Assembly (NCBI RefSeq): GCF_031755915.1
Contig: NC_083387.1
Coordinates: 18,187,001-18,251,000 of the forward strand
Direction of reading: 5' to 3'
DNA: 64,000 nucleotides
DNA from: Ziziphus jujuba
Lineage: Eukaryota; Streptophyta; Magnoliopsida; Rosales; Rhamnaceae
The translations under genes and the position numbers were made by a program. Position 1 is the first letter of the stretch; each line of letters begins with the position of its first letter. Shown here in pieces: positions 23,890 through 36,540 of the stretch. Below the pieces are notes generated by a model, which saw only the letters and a program-made list of their open reading frames with translations, did no database searches and was not told the DNA's origin.

Positions 23890-25893
23890 ACTACTCCTAG
23901 TGGGATAAGAGTCCATAATTCAGATGATCAATTAATTAAGGTCATCCTATTTCAAGTAGGGGTACAATATATGTCGCCCTTGTGTTTCAAAATCTTAACC
24001 ATCAATATAATAAATGTTTGTTGACCAAAAATAAAAATAAAAATAATTAAATATATGTATTGGAAAAAAATGCTACAAGATTAGACAAAGCTCATATTTT
24101 ATTTAAACAAGTGGACACATGACAGAGACAGGCTGACTGCTGATTGATGCATTGCATATAACCCACCGCACTAGCGGTGCGGCATGCTGCTGCCTGCTGC
24201 TGTGTCTTGATGCAAATAGGCTGGTTTGTTTGGGGTTCAATTAGCCAACTACCCCTTCATCCCTTTGTATAGTGATCTATATATTCTTATTTTTCAAAGT
24301 AGACATGAAAAGTCTAGTACTGAAAAAATTGTCATCTAGCTTTAGGGAAAAAAAAAAAAAAAGAAAAATCTTTTTCTTCAAATGACTAATTTTGTGTCTT
24401 TAAAAGCAAGAAAATTGTTTCGTATGTCAAGCTTCCACCAACTTTCGAGTCCTTAAACATGACTTATATTCTATAGACTAATAATGAAGTCACAAATTTT
24501 GTTCACATATGTTGTTCTATCTATGGCTCAGGACGAACTGTATTACAGACCCCATATAAAACTCTAAAACGGAGCCATGGAATACTCAATATGCTAGGAT
24601 GGGGTATTTTATTGATCATTGGAACAATTATTGCTCGCCACTTGAAGCAATGGGACCCAGTTTGGTTCTATCTACATGCTGTCATTCAATCATTGGGATT
24701 TGGAGTTGGATTAGCAGGTGTTATTTGTGGATTTATCTTGAACGATAAGCTAGATGCTGATGTCTCTGCCCACAAGGGTCTCGGGATCTCAATTCTTGTT
24801 CTTGGCTGCCTCCAGGTTTGTCCATAGTATTCTATACGCGTGTATGTGTGTAGAGGTTAATTTCACCTTATTCTATGTATTTGAGTCAGATTAATTGATT
24901 AACAGAAATTTTAAAATTGATTAGTTTTTCCATTAATAAATTAATCAATTTTTTCTTCTTTTTTCTTTTTTTATCTTGTTTGTAAATTAAAAAATTTATA
25001 AACATTCCCAATCTTTAAACTTTTTATTAGTTAATTTGAGAATTAAATTATTGTGAAAGAAATTATAAATGCAAGGTTTGAAGTGAAATATTTCAAATTT
25101 AAAGGTCCAATGTACAATCTAATCAATATACATGACATACTAAAATGTAATTTATTCTAAAAATTATCTCAATTATATTAATGGTAAGAATCTAGAAATT
25201 ACATAAAAAATTACATGCAATTCCAATATAAATTGTCGAACGAAGTTCAGTAGATGATATGTGCCATATTATATATATATATATATATATATATAAATTA
25301 TACATATTATATATATTTTACTAGTATTGTTGCCATATTATATACATGCATATATATATAGTATAATTTTATTTTATTGTGCGACTGATGTTATGTGATC
25401 TACATGGTAATATATCCATAAATTACATGTAAATGTAAATGGGACGCTAAATGCTAGGCAACGTCAACGCTCAATTGAATAGGACCATGTATACATTATG
25501 TATGATGTTTTTGCATATAAATAATAAGAAATTATCTTAGTTGGGATTCTATTCTGGACAAAAATTAAAATCAAGATCAACCTATTACTTGAACAAAAAG
25601 TTTGTCAAGGATCTAGCATAAGTAATATGCATAATGTTGTTTTCTGTGTTTTCGTTTCATAGGTGATGGCCCTTTTGGCTCGACCAGACAAGGAATCCAA
25701 AATTCGAAAATACTGGAATTGGTATCACCATACCTTGGGAAGGATTTTAATTATTTTTGTGGTGGCAAATATCTTCTATGGAATCCATTTAGGAGAAAGT
25801 GGAAAGGGATGGGCTGCTGGTTATGCTGCTGTTGTTACTATCATGTTTGTGGTTGCTCTTCTTTTAGAGTTGAAGATGTGGTGTAGAAAGTAA
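22860..25893 (+). CDS. DOMON and cytochrome b561 domain-containing membrane protein
   Basis: Four exons, 22860-23042, 23396-23798, 24532-24815 and 25663-25893, join in frame to about 366 aa. A signal peptide (hydrophobic residues 5-22, then SFVNSQTDSC) leads into a DOMON domain at about 45-165 (WSFVLSAPGDTNSYIAIGFS). A b561-type transmembrane domain follows from about 205 to 360. Four heme-ligand histidine positions are present: H211 (RSHG), H244 (LHAV), H276 (AHKG) and H312/H313 (YHHTLG). Family members pass electrons, often from ascorbate, across the plasma membrane to the apoplast. The protein is somewhat shorter than most plant DOMON-b561 proteins (about 390-400 aa) and may belong with the shorter At3g07570-like group. 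A T-rich run of about 44 bases lies in intron 2. Confidence 0.92.
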
Positions 25894-28800
25894 TTTTATT
25901 AAAATCTCTTTTTATTATTATTAATTTTTTGGGTCTATATATATAGATTCCCTAGGATCTGTTTCATTTGTATTGCCAACTGGAGAGTTTTGGGGGGTTA
26001 AAATACATTCAATTTGTTTTGTTAAAAAGCACTGAATATCAGAAACTGTCCGCAGCTTGTGTTTTCATATTTGGTAGTAATTCATTCTTTCATTTCTAAG
26101 TTTCTTCTCTACCTGCATGCTGAAGCTTTTGGTTCTGAGATGAATTGGAATTTTTTTATTTTATTTTATTTTTTTAAGGAAACACAATGGAATTCTTACA
26201 AATTAAGAGAGACTAGGGAAGACTCTGTTGATATATAGATGAAATTTACTTTTAATTCTCAACACAGATGTTTTTTCAATCCCATGCCATTTATATGGAA
26301 CTTAAAAGATCAAAATCCCAATTTAGAAGTTTATCAATTCTCTGCATAATTATCGATATATATGTTGGCATAAAATAGTTTTCTACAACAGAAAATTTGG
26401 CATTATATAAAACCAAAATTGAAACAGTTTCTGTTGCCATGCTTACCTTGCTGTGTTAGTCTCCTCTTGTTGAGTCTTCAAAAAGGCTTTGTTTTTACAT
26501 TCCTCAACATCCCATCTATCTATTATGGTCCTGACTAGTGAACTAAATCAAGTGGTTTTAATTTTTAATATCGAACTAGCAAAGGGTAGTAAGAATTTTC
26601 TCAACACTGCAATTTGAAAAAAGAAAGAAAAACTTAGTAAGTCAGCAGCTGTAAAAATATTTCTTGAACTTCATATAAACTTCTCTGTTTTCTTTCAATA
26701 GTACTCTTTCATGTGTAATAAGGATCAAATCAATATTTAGGACTGTTAATATATATAAGGTTTTATTACCTCCTTAATTATTAACATATGGTTCAGATAT
26801 GCAAAGATAGTCATGCCTCCTTTAGTCTTTAGTTTAAATATTGATGTTTGTTTTTGTCCTTTGCTATATAGCAAAGAAATAAATAAATAATAGAAAATGA
26901 AACTACAAGGAAAATGTCTACAAGTATAATATATTTTTTTGTGTATTAATTCTATATAACATTATTGTGAAATTCTTGCTAGTTTTATATTATATGTGTC
27001 TACCATCTTTTTTGACTAAGAACATTTCAAAACTTGCTTATTTTTTAATTCGCTTCCATGTTTCTCAGAAGCTACAGAGTTAGAAGTCAGATATTGTAAT
27101 GAAAAAAATTTAAAAATTATATTCAAAATTATTGTACAATGTCAAAATGTGAATTCTGAAGAAACTTTAAAATTCCACATAAATCTTTAAACAACAGATT
27201 TTTTTGTGAGATCCTGTTTCTAAATTATGTATATGACCAAATAGTACCTTAGATTCTCCAAACATAAATCTTGATAAATGGTTTCTCTAGTGTGTCTTTT
27301 AAGGTGGTACTACGTTTGATCCCCAGCTGGGATTCTCAGATCCTATCGGCACTAAAACCTAATTATTTGGCTCCTTTGATACAACAGTATTGTATTATAT
27401 TAGAGTAAATTGAAATTAGATTAGAATAGTATTGTATTATATTGGAGTGAACTGTGTAACATTAATACTTTATTCTATTTAATACTCTTTGGTATTGGAA
27501 GGATATTAAATATTTTATTTTTTAGTCATAATTTATTATTCATGTAGCTTTTATAAATAATTTAATTAAAAACATTTATCCAGTGTATAAAGAAACAGAG
27601 CCTAATATATATATATATATATATATACAACATTGAGAACGACCAATCAATGTTTCGATAAATGTTCTTTCTGGCATCGATTCATTGCGAGGACTCACAA
27701 AAATACTTTGGCCGGTGGCACTATGTTCTATGTACAATAAATAAATAATGTGTTGAATAAGTCTATGTGTAACATATCCAGCATCCAATGTTGGTACAGC
27801 AGTATCCTCAATTTATTTGAGTTCCATAATACGAAATGCTATATTTTGTTAAATACCAATCTTATATATAAAATTATATCGAAATTAAATATATAAATAT
27901 ATATACGAAAAAAAGGTTATTTATTTTTTTATTCACAATATATCATAATATAATTAATTATAAAATTATATTATATATATTATATAATTATATATATAAT
28001 AAATAACAGAATATAAAATATAAAAATGCAGAAAAATTAAGTTTCGAGAAGAAGGGAAAAAAAAAAAGCCTCAGGGTCAAAGAAAAAAAAAAAAAGCACC
28101 TCATGTATCAACCAAAAATAAAAATAATAAAATAAAATAATTAAGAAAAAAAAAAAACAAAAAACAAAAAATGCCCTCTTGAGTCAATCGCAATTTCTGC
28201 TATACAACTTAATACCTACCTTTTGCTCTGTATTAGTTAAACAAGATAAGACTGTACAAAAGAGTCGTCTAGATCCGACTGTATTGAGTTATGCGGAACA
28301 ATACGTGTCACCAAACACAGTGTTGTATTATTTAATACAATTCAACCTTGTACTACATGCCAAACAAGCCCAAAACTAGGACTTCGTTGAATTTTAGTGG
28401 GCAAATTGATCGGTGATAGTCTGAAAACTATGTTTTGACTTTGGAGTATGGATCCTGAGAAAATGAAAATTGAGGGTAAATTGGATTTATTACCCGTTTG
28501 CGTTAAAAGTCAAAATTTCAATAATGCATACATTTTAATCTTATTTTCAAAACAATACTCTTTTTATTTATTTATTTATCTACGAATTTATCACTAACAT
28601 AGGACGGAAACAAGGTTTTTATCAAATATCTCCACCTCCAGTCATTAGATTGAAATAATAATAATAACAAATAAACAAGCAAACAAACTTGTTTAGGTAT
28701 GATAGTTATTCAACAGGAGAAAATACCTTCTCATCTCATCACTCTCCAATGCTAGTATGAAATAGATTATAGAATTTGATGCCAATACTTTATTTTATTA

Positions 28801-29549
28801 TTATTATTATTTAAGATTTAGTACCAAATATCCATTCATGTAAGCATAGGAACCAATCAACCACATTCAGGGGATGTTCTTATCATTTACAAAGTGAAAT
28901 TTCAATATTAAAGTTACCATTTACTCTAAACAGGGTAAACATACAACAGATATTATTGCATAGAAGAAATTCCAAGCCTGATATGGCAGCAAGAGTGTCA
29001 AAGATTACGCATCAGAGGATACCACGTTACTCATAAATTTTCACAAGCACATAAAAGTACTGTACTTCAGCAAAGACTGAAACAGTGTAAAGCTTTTAAA
29101 CTAGTCAGTTGTGAACGTCACAAGTCACAACTTGACAACAGGTATTTTCCCATACAAAAATATAAGAACAGTTATACCTTAATAAATTTATTTATTTTGC
29201 AATAGCATATATTTTACAAGAATTAAAACATTTTTTTGGAAATAAATATCAGTATTTTACGATGACAAACAAATTATTTGAATAAAAGTCTTTATTCACT
29301 GTCCTCATTTTGGTATGTGCTCTACAGAACACTCACTATGAATTATATGTAGCACAACCGAAAGGCAGTAAGCCTGCAAGAGAGATCTCATAAATATTTG
29401 AAATTTTAGGAGTTCCAATTAATAATTACCAATGCTTCAAACAAACATGGTATAAATAATCTCAAGAATTATAAGCGTCCAGAAAGTTCAATCTCCAGAA
29501 TGCTTACCTGTTCATGTGAACCAAGTTGAAGAATATATTTCCATCACCA
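25894..29549. other. Intergenic region, no gene recognised
   Basis: AT-rich sequence with (TA)n tracts near 27605-27627 and 27960-28000. A stretch at about 27366-28377 begins TTGGCTCCTTTGATACAACA and ends near ATGCCAAACAAGCCC. These edges are weakly inverted, so a degraded MITE is possible. The interval 28850-29549 may include the 3' UTR of the F-box gene. No open frame of interest was found. Confidence 0.5.
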
Positions 29550-30722
29550 TTAAAATCTAAATGCCAACTTAGGCCCTATACACATTACTTCCTCTTCTCT
29601 GATATCAACATCAAACCTATAAAATTTGAACAATTCTATTGCTGTCATAGTTATCTTAGAACAATGGCTCATGTACAAAACAGAGAGCCTTTGGCACCCA
29701 TTTCGCAAAGCCTGCAGCCCAAGGTCACATAAGTTCCGACATCGGTTCACATGAAGCTTCTCTAAATTTTGACAATTGATCCCAATACACTCCCATCCTG
29801 TTGTTCTTATTTCATGGCATAATGCTAAGTTCCATTCTTGAAGTTGCAGACACCCTTTTGCAATTGCCATAATGGATTCATCACCGACTGTTCTGCACAT
29901 CCGAAGGTTTAGGATTTTAAGTCTTGATGCAAATCCTGTTCCAATTCCTGAGAAACCATCTCCACGAAAACACCCACCTATGGCAGAAAAGTCCAAATAC
30001 TCTATTCCACCACCACTGACCATTGCCTCTATGCCTTCTGATTCAAGCTTGCAATATTCAGCTTCTATATGAGCTAACGTTGATGAACAACCTCTAAAGC
30101 CATTACCAGTTATCCCCATACAATGAGCCATTCTAACTGTCTGGAGTTGACGGCATCCTTGTGAAAGAGATCTTATCCCTTGATCAGAAATAAGCGAGCA
30201 GTAAGAGAGGTTTACATGCCTTAGAGCAGAGCAAGCAGAAGCCAAACTTTCTAAACCAACATCAGTGATACGACACCGGTAAAGACTAATAACTACTAAC
30301 AATGGGCAACTTGTAGCAGCTAGAGACAATCCAAGATCAGTGATACAATAACAGCAATCCAGATAAAGAGTTTGCAATTTTGAACCATAGTGTTGCAGCT
30401 GAGTCAAGCCTGAATCAGGTAGCTCCGTGCAACCAGACAGACATAAAGACTGCAGATGCTGAAAGCGGGTGAGCAGCCTTTGTAGATGGAAGGAGCTAGC
30501 ATCATGATGGGCATTAAACAATGACAATGGGTTGAGTAGGTTTAAGGAACACTGGAATTGTAAGGAATGGCGGCTAAGGTTTTGTATATGAAGCCAGCGG
30601 TGACAGGTCAAGCCAAATGATTCACAATCTGTTGTACAATTGAGCCGTTGGAAAATAAAGAAGAGACAATCATCAGGCAGGTGCATAATGGAGGTTAGGC
30701 CATTACCATATGAGTCTTCCAT
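29550..30722 (-). CDS. F-box/LRR-repeat protein (substrate adaptor of an SCF ubiquitin ligase)
   Basis: A single exon of 390 aa. Residues about 11-50 are an F-box (LPDDCLFFIFQRLNCTTDCE, then FGLTCHRWL), which binds SKP1. From about 85 to 360 there are roughly ten cysteine-containing leucine-rich repeats of about 26 residues, for example LQSLCLSGCTELPDSGLTQL. The C-terminus ends in GPKLAFRF. By family it would deliver a substrate for ubiquitination; the target is unknown. It resembles the plant FBL12/FBL4-like group. Its ATG lies 10 bp after the stop codon of the small gene upstream on the same strand, leaving almost no room for a separate promoter outside that gene. Confidence 0.93.
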   Translation of the reverse strand: MEDSYGNGLTSIMHLPDDCLFFIFQRLNCTTDCESFGLTCHRWLHIQNLSRHSLQFQCSLNLLNPLSLFNAHHDASSFHLQRLLTRFQHLQSLCLSGCTELPDSGLTQLQHYGSKLQTLYLDCCYCITDLGLSLAATSCPLLVVISLYRCRITDVGLESLASACSALRHVNLSYCSLISDQGIRSLSQGCRQLQTVRMAHCMGITGNGFRGCSSTLAHIEAEYCKLESEGIEAMVSGGGIEYLDFSAIGGCFRGDGFSGIGTGFASRLKILNLRMCRTVGDESIMAIAKGCLQLQEWNLALCHEIRTTGWECIGINCQNLEKLHVNRCRNLCDLGLQALRNGCQRLSVLYMSHCSKITMTAIELFKFYRFDVDIREEEVMCIGPKLAFRF

Positions 30723-30732
30723 GTCAACCTTC

Positions 30733-32035
30733 TTAGCACTCTTCCGAAGGCTGCAGTGCTCGGATCTTTACAGTGAATTTTTTATATGCTGAAGTAGATG
30801 AATTAGGAGAGTCAAAGCCACATAGTGCAGGTGAATCTCCATACCCATAGCCAATATGAGCCCCACATTTACGACAGAGAAGTTTCGTTTTTGAACGATA
30901 ACGACCCCATGAGATAGGTAAACAGTTTACCTCATCAACCTGTGTGAATCGACTGAGATCAACTGATAGAAAGGAAATCAAACCTTTTTTTATTGATTTC
31001 TGATATTCAGAGCCTATGCCTGAGGTGATACGATTGGAAGATGTTAGGTTCAGAGGGTATCCACAAGACCCACAACTGCAAACAGGATAAGTGAAAAAAG
31101 AGAGAAAAGGATTATACATTTCAGGCACAAAGATTTATAACACAATATGTAACCAAAGAAAATAAAGGTAAAAAATTCATATATAGATTTAGTATTTTAC
31201 TATTTAGTTGAGTACTAATGAACATCTGAATCACTTCTTCTAAATTACCCATGTTATTCAATTCTAGATTACCAAAAAGGTCCACATGTAATGGAATTAT
31301 TCAATTCTAGATTACCAAAAAGGCCCACATGTAATGGAATTATTCAATTCTAGATTACCAAAAAGGTCCACATGTAATGGAATTTAAGTAAAATCCATAG
31401 CATAAGAGACTGATCCAAGTAGCCCAAAATCAAATGGTTGCACAAGCATAAATGATAAATTACCAGGTTTAAGGATACTCAACCAATTCCCTACCCAGAT
31501 GCCAAAGTGTAGGTTGCAAATTGGAGCAATCCTCAGTCCTTTGTCAATTAGAAAATATAGGATCAGATATATAGCAGCAAAGGGTCTCTGGTTCACAAAA
31601 CAACTAACAAGGCTCCACCTACTAATTCTCCCAGAAAGGATCAAAAGAAAACACCAATATTCACCACTCTACCAAAGCATCGATTTTTTTTTTTTTTTTT
31701 TTAAAGCCCCAAACAGCTACAAACAAAACCAGCAATCTTTCGCTAAAATGCAAAATTTAATAATTCCTACTGTTTAAACCAACAAACAAAAGGCACAAAA
31801 TCCTCAAAATTAAGATTACCCACTTAGTAAGAAAACCAATCTATGCTAAGCCACTGAACACAAATTGCGCTGATTTACGTAAAATGCTTTGAATTTCACA
31901 AACCAACCCACCTAATCACAAGAAATCTTGAAGAAAAATCCACCTCCAAAAATTAAGATTGTGCGATAACATGAGCATTAAAGGAAGAATAAGAAATACT
32001 TCAACCTACCAGTATGAGACGTCGGCTTGGGACAT
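30733..32035 (-). CDS. Small zinc-ribbon-like protein similar to Arabidopsis At4g08330
   Basis: Exon 1 is only 26 nt (32035-32010, MSQADVSY plus two bases) and exon 2 is 31075-30733. The joined frame gives about 122 aa. Two CxxC pairs (CGSCG near the start and CRKCG near residue 90) suggest a zinc-binding fold. NLTSSNR, SFLSVDLSRFTQVDE and the tail around IRALQPS match my memory of the uncharacterised plant family typified by At4g08330, annotated as chloroplast-located. No molecular function is established. The micro-exon is easy for gene finders to miss; without it the protein appears to start at a spurious MPEMYN within the intron. The 934-bp intron carries a 43-bp triple repeat. Confidence 0.85.
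31254..31382 (+). repeat. 43-bp tandem repeat, three copies
   Basis: Three consecutive units starting at 31254, 31297 and 31340, each beginning TTATTCAATTCTAGATTACC. Two units have GGTCC and the middle one GGCCC, otherwise they look identical. The repeat lies in the intron of the At4g08330-like gene. Confidence 0.9.
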
Positions 32036-32899
32036 CCTCTCCGACGATCAGGGGAAACCTTCGGAACCCATTATTATTGTCGAAAAGAAATCAGTCTCGG
32101 CCAATCCGATCGACTGGTTTTGATGACCAAATCTTTCGTAGGAATATTCGTTACTTCCCCGCAAGAGTGACAGCAACGAACAGCTTGTCTTCTCCACTCT
32201 TTTCCCTTTATTTGAAAAAACAAAAATAATAATGATAATAATAATAATAGTAAATAAATAAATAGCTCTTTTTCCTTTCAGTTTTACTTCGTCTTTCCTT
32301 ATTTGATTCGTCCATTTTTAGCATTAGACCATCAAAATTTAGTACTACATTGGAGTTCGCTAGGAACAATATAGGGCTTGGGCTATAACAATTGGCCTAG
32401 GATAAAAATAAAAAAAGTTTTTTTGAAAAATAGCTACCTAACAAATTCATTCTTGAAAAATAGTGAATTTTTTTTTTTTTTTTAAATCTAACCAACTATG
32501 AACAGAAATGTTTTAGGTTAAATTAAAAATTATAAAATAGTTTTTTTCTTACCCTTTTTTTTTTTCCTTTCTCAAATAACCCCTTCACTTTAAAAAATAT
32601 ATATATATATATATATATTCTCGCATCTCATTGGCTCTAATTTTTTTATTTTTTTTTGTATTTTCTCACTTTTGAAGCTAAGTTCAGATAAAAATTTTCT
32701 TTTTTTTTTCTTATTAGAGTAAACGATGGTGCTAAATGATGTAAAATTGTCTAACTACTTTTTTATTCTTGGATTTTTTCACTTTTGTATTTTTTAAAAG
32801 TTTTTTAATATAGGTATGTAATAAATTAATTTATGAGCTGTTATATTTGAGTTTAAAGATACATAGGTGACATATAATATAAAAATTGATAGAAAATTG

Positions 32900-33824
32900 T
32901 GACGAGAATCTGTCCGTACCCGCACAACCAATAACCCGCTGGGGTGCTGATCCGATACCGATGAAGACTGAACCGATCACTAAGGCTCAAGCTAAGAGAT
33001 TTAAGGACAACTTGACTGTTTTTATACAGGGAGTTATTAATTCTCAAAAGAGCTCAAGCTAAGAGGTTTTATTGTATTTTGTTGCTGGGTTTTCTGTATT
33101 TTACTGAGTGGGCATTTTATCTTCATTCCAATCAAGGGCAACATGTAGGACTCAATGATAATCCTATTTGGCATCCTATAAGGCATATGAAAACTGATTT
33201 GGAGCTTAAATTGGTCAAAGAATGGTCAAAGCCAGGTTAATCAAAAAGATAGTTATTTAGTTTTATAATTTGATTTTGACTTTTGTTTTAGGAAATTAGT
33301 CTTTTATTTGATTTCTATTTATTTATTTGCTAGAAAAATCATCTTAGAAAAGTTATTATTTTATTAATTTCATTGTAAATTAATTAATTTCTAATCCAAA
33401 ATAAAGAAATTAATTAATCAAAATTAGATTAGGAAATGAGAGAGAAAATTTGGCCAAGCTTGGTTTCCTAATTCTATTGGCCGGTTTTGTCCTAGGTTTT
33501 TAGGGTTTTATTGTTTTATGACTCTAGCCTATTTAAGGGCTTATTTTTTAGGAAGAACACATCTTTAATAATAGTTAGAATTTATTTTGTGAGATAGAAT
33601 ACTATTTATTCTTTTTGAACACCTAAAACACCATTAGAGAGTGTGTGTTTTAGTTTTGACTTATCAATAGGGCATCCATCACCTATTGTGGCTTCTTCAT
33701 TATATCAAGATTTCTAATCACAGGTTGGTTAAGTGTTAAGATTTTTCCATAAGAACTTGAACTTAATTGAGATCCGGGCTAATATAATATGGATTTAGGC
33801 GCGAGTCGACCTAGGTTTGTATCA
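32900..33824 (+). repeat. Gypsy 5' LTR (925 bp)
   Basis: Starts TGACGAG, ends GTATCA, and aligns along most of its length with the solo LTR at 40772-41878. Shared stretches include ACCCGCACAACC, GGGGTGCTGA and GAGATCCGGGCTAATATAAT. It is about 180 bp shorter than the solo LTR. Confidence 0.85.
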
Positions 33825-33826
33825 TT

Positions 33827-33840
33827 TGGTATCAGAGACA
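33827..33840 (+). other. Gypsy primer-binding site
   Basis: TGGTATCAGAGACA two bases after the LTR matches the usual plant site complementary to the 3' end of initiator methionine tRNA. Confidence 0.8.
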
Positions 33841-34976
33841 AGATTTTGTTTAGGTTTGATCTATCTTATTTGCTTTATTTTGTTTTGTATTAATCTACAA
33901 TTTTATCATTAGGTTAAGGTTGCTTCTATCATCATACACGTTCTGCATATTTAAAAAAAAAAAAAAAGCTCATTCCTAGTTAAATTAGGTTTTCCTATTT
34001 TTATCGTAATTTTTTTTCTAGTTCGTTGGTTGTTTTTCATCCTTGTTCTTAGTAATTTAGTTTATTGTTGATTTTTCTTTGCCTTTTTTTATCTTAAAAA
34101 TTTGCACTCATATATTCAAATAAAAAAAAAAAAGTGAGTTCGCAGCAACAAATACAAAATTCACAAATTTTGCAAACTTTGTATTGAGTGGTCTTGGGTT
34201 TGGTTGTTATTTGGTGTTGGAATTGCAATTTAGTTGTTAATTCTTGCTACTATAGTTGAGATTATATTTTGTTAGTAGAAAAGAAGAAGAAGAAGAAAAG
34301 TCGAATAAAAGAAAAAAAAAAAAAAGGTCGGTTTTGTTGAATTTGGTGTTGAAATTTGTTTGCTGGACATTTCTTTGAACTGCTAAGTTGTTGACTATTT
34401 ATTCAATATTTAGAGTTGTTGGAGATTTATTTTTTCTTCTGGATATTTAAATTTTGGATGCTAAACTAATTGGATTAAAAATTAGTTAAAGGATTTGATA
34501 CAAAAACTTGAATTACAAAGAACAATAACCAACTACTATCTTATATTTTTGTTCAAATTGATTCTTGTTCGTGTTTGAATTCTTTCTCTATATTTTATCC
34601 TTGAATTATTGCTTCATTCATATTCTGGACAGCTTATATTTCATTCCAAAAATTTGCTTGTTGATTTATCTTGGTTTGCTTAGAAAAGCCGAGAACTAGG
34701 TTTTATTAATTCACTTGGTATTGCTTGCTTTTGCTACTGTTTTGTTGATAAGTTTAATTAAAACATATTTGTGATCTAATTGCTGCTTTGTGTGTGTTTT
34801 AATTAGAACTTCAAGATAATTCTTTGAGTGGAAAAAGACAAGAGCGTGTGAGCTTAAAAGAAGGTAAAAGTCAAAACTAGTGTGCAAACATGAGTGTTGA
34901 GACCTTGTTTGAGTGAAACACATAAGGGAGTGATTTCATTGAGGTTCTATTTTATTTTTGTGTTATTCAGAATAAC

Positions 34977-36530
34977 ATGGTAGATTTAAAGGTGAGACGA
35001 GGAGATCCACCAATAAGAATTAATGAAGAAAAATACGTAGAATTCAAAGGTGATTCCTGAGCTATGGGAAGTGGAGTTAAGCACACGGACATGAGGGCGG
35101 TCTTGGAGCAATTACAGTGGATGAATGCTCAATTTGATCATATAGATCAAAGGATAGTCAAGTTAGAAACATCACAAGGAGGGCCGAATATAAGGTTTGA
35201 TGCTCATGGAGGCTGAGGTCGAGGTTGAGGAGGCCAAGGGCGACTCAGAGAAGAATTCGGGGAAGGCAATTTTGGAGATGACTTGGATGAAGGGTTTGAT
35301 GAAATTTTTGAACCTCAAGGAAGGCCAATATGTGGGAGACCAGCAAGGAATGAGGATGATGATCTTGGAAATATTAAGGTCAACATACCACCTTTCATGG
35401 GAAAAAGTGATCTGGAGGCTTACTTGGAATGGGAGGAGCGTATGGAGATGATCTTTGATTGTCACAACTATTCAGAGGCTAATAAAGTTAAATTGGCAGC
35501 AATGGAATTTGGACATTATGCATTTCAATGGTGGACTAATGAACAAAGTATCCGAAGAAGAATAAGGGATGAATTGATTGCTACTTGGCGACAAATGATA
35601 GGAGCCATGAGGAAGCGATTTGTACCGACTCATTACCATAGGTTGCTGCATCAAAGGTTACAATCATTATCACAAGGTAGTAGGTCCGTGGAAGATTATT
35701 AAAAAGAGATGGAGATGCTTATGATGAGATTGAACATGAATGAAGATAGAGAAGCAACCATGGCAAGGTTTCTAGGTGGATTGAATCGTGAGATAGCCAA
35801 TTAATTGGAATTATAACAATATATGGAATTTGAAGAGATGTTGCATGTGGCTATCAATCTTGAGAATCAATTCAAGGGGAGGGATACAAGCTCACAGTTT
35901 GGAGGAGTTTCAAACAGCATGAGGTCAAATCCAAGTGCTTGGAGAAGCAATCCCACCTTTGAAGCAAGACAAAAGTCGAAACTTGGAGAAAAGAGCACCA
36001 ATCGGCCAAAAAGGGAGTCCAAAGCTGAATCTATCCAAGCACCAAAGAATGAAGGTAAATCTGATCCTAAACCTTCTAAAACTCATGATATCGTGTGTTT
36101 TAAGTGCCAAGGATAAGGACACATCGCTATCCAATGCCCAAATAGGATAATTATGGTATTGAAGGATAATGGTAAGCTAGAATCCAAAAATGAGGAAAGT
36201 GGAGGTGAAACCGAGGAAGAAGAGGAAGAATATGAAGATGAGTTCGAGACTTTAAATGCTTCAAATGCCAAATTGAGTTTAGTGTCTAGGAGAGTCTTGA
36301 CCGTATACAAAGATGTGGAGCAACTTCAAAGAGAGAATATCTTCCACACTCGATGTAAAATTCAAGGTAAGATTTGTAACATGATAATTGATAGTGGAAA
36401 TTGTGCTAATGTGATTAGTAATGTTGTGGTTGATAAATTAGGCTTAGCAACAATTAAACGTCCTGAACCATATAGATTACAATGGCTTAATGATAATGGT
36501 GAGATGAAAGTAACTAAACAATCGACCTAG
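34977..36530 (+). pseudogene. Gypsy gag-protease, decayed by stop codons only
   Basis: One reading frame runs from the ATG at 34977 to 36530 without any frameshift. It contains the gag retrotransposon domain (FMGKSDLEAYLEWEERME, FQWWTNE), a CCHC zinc knuckle (CFKCQG...GHIAIQC) and an aspartic-protease motif (IIDSGNCANVISN). Seven in-frame stops interrupt it: TGA at 35058, 35214 and 35226; TAA at 35700, 35802, 35814 and 36114. Six fit C-to-T changes of CGA or CAA codons. The frame breaks off just after the protease, where sequence passes into the LTR remnant. Confidence 0.85.
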
Positions 36531-36540
36531 GTTCGTATCA
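36522..36540 (+). repeat. 19-bp remnant of the gypsy 3' LTR
   Basis: TCGACCTAGGTTCGTATCA matches the last 19 bases of the 5' LTR (33806-33824) with one difference and is followed directly by the target duplication AATTG. Confidence 0.8.

Larger units (their letters stand above)
32900..36540 (+). mobile_element. Ty3/gypsy retrotransposon, polymerase and most of 3' LTR deleted
   Basis: The 5' LTR begins TGACGAGAATC at 32900 and ends GTATCA at 33824, followed by a tRNA-Met-type primer site. A gag-protease frame follows, and at 36522-36540 only 19 bases of LTR end (TCGACCTAGGTTCGTATCA) remain. AATTG precedes the element (32895-32899) and follows it (36541-36545), a 5-bp target duplication. The related uninterrupted MULE sequence near 62035 (reverse strand) reads AAAATTGTGTA across the empty site. 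This confirms the insertion boundaries although reverse transcriptase, RNase H and integrase are gone. Confidence 0.88.

Noticed and set aside
27366..28377. Possible MITE with weakly inverted ends (GGCTCCTTTGAT / GCCAAACAAGCC)
   Set aside because: End similarity is short and imperfect, and I could not identify a target duplication.
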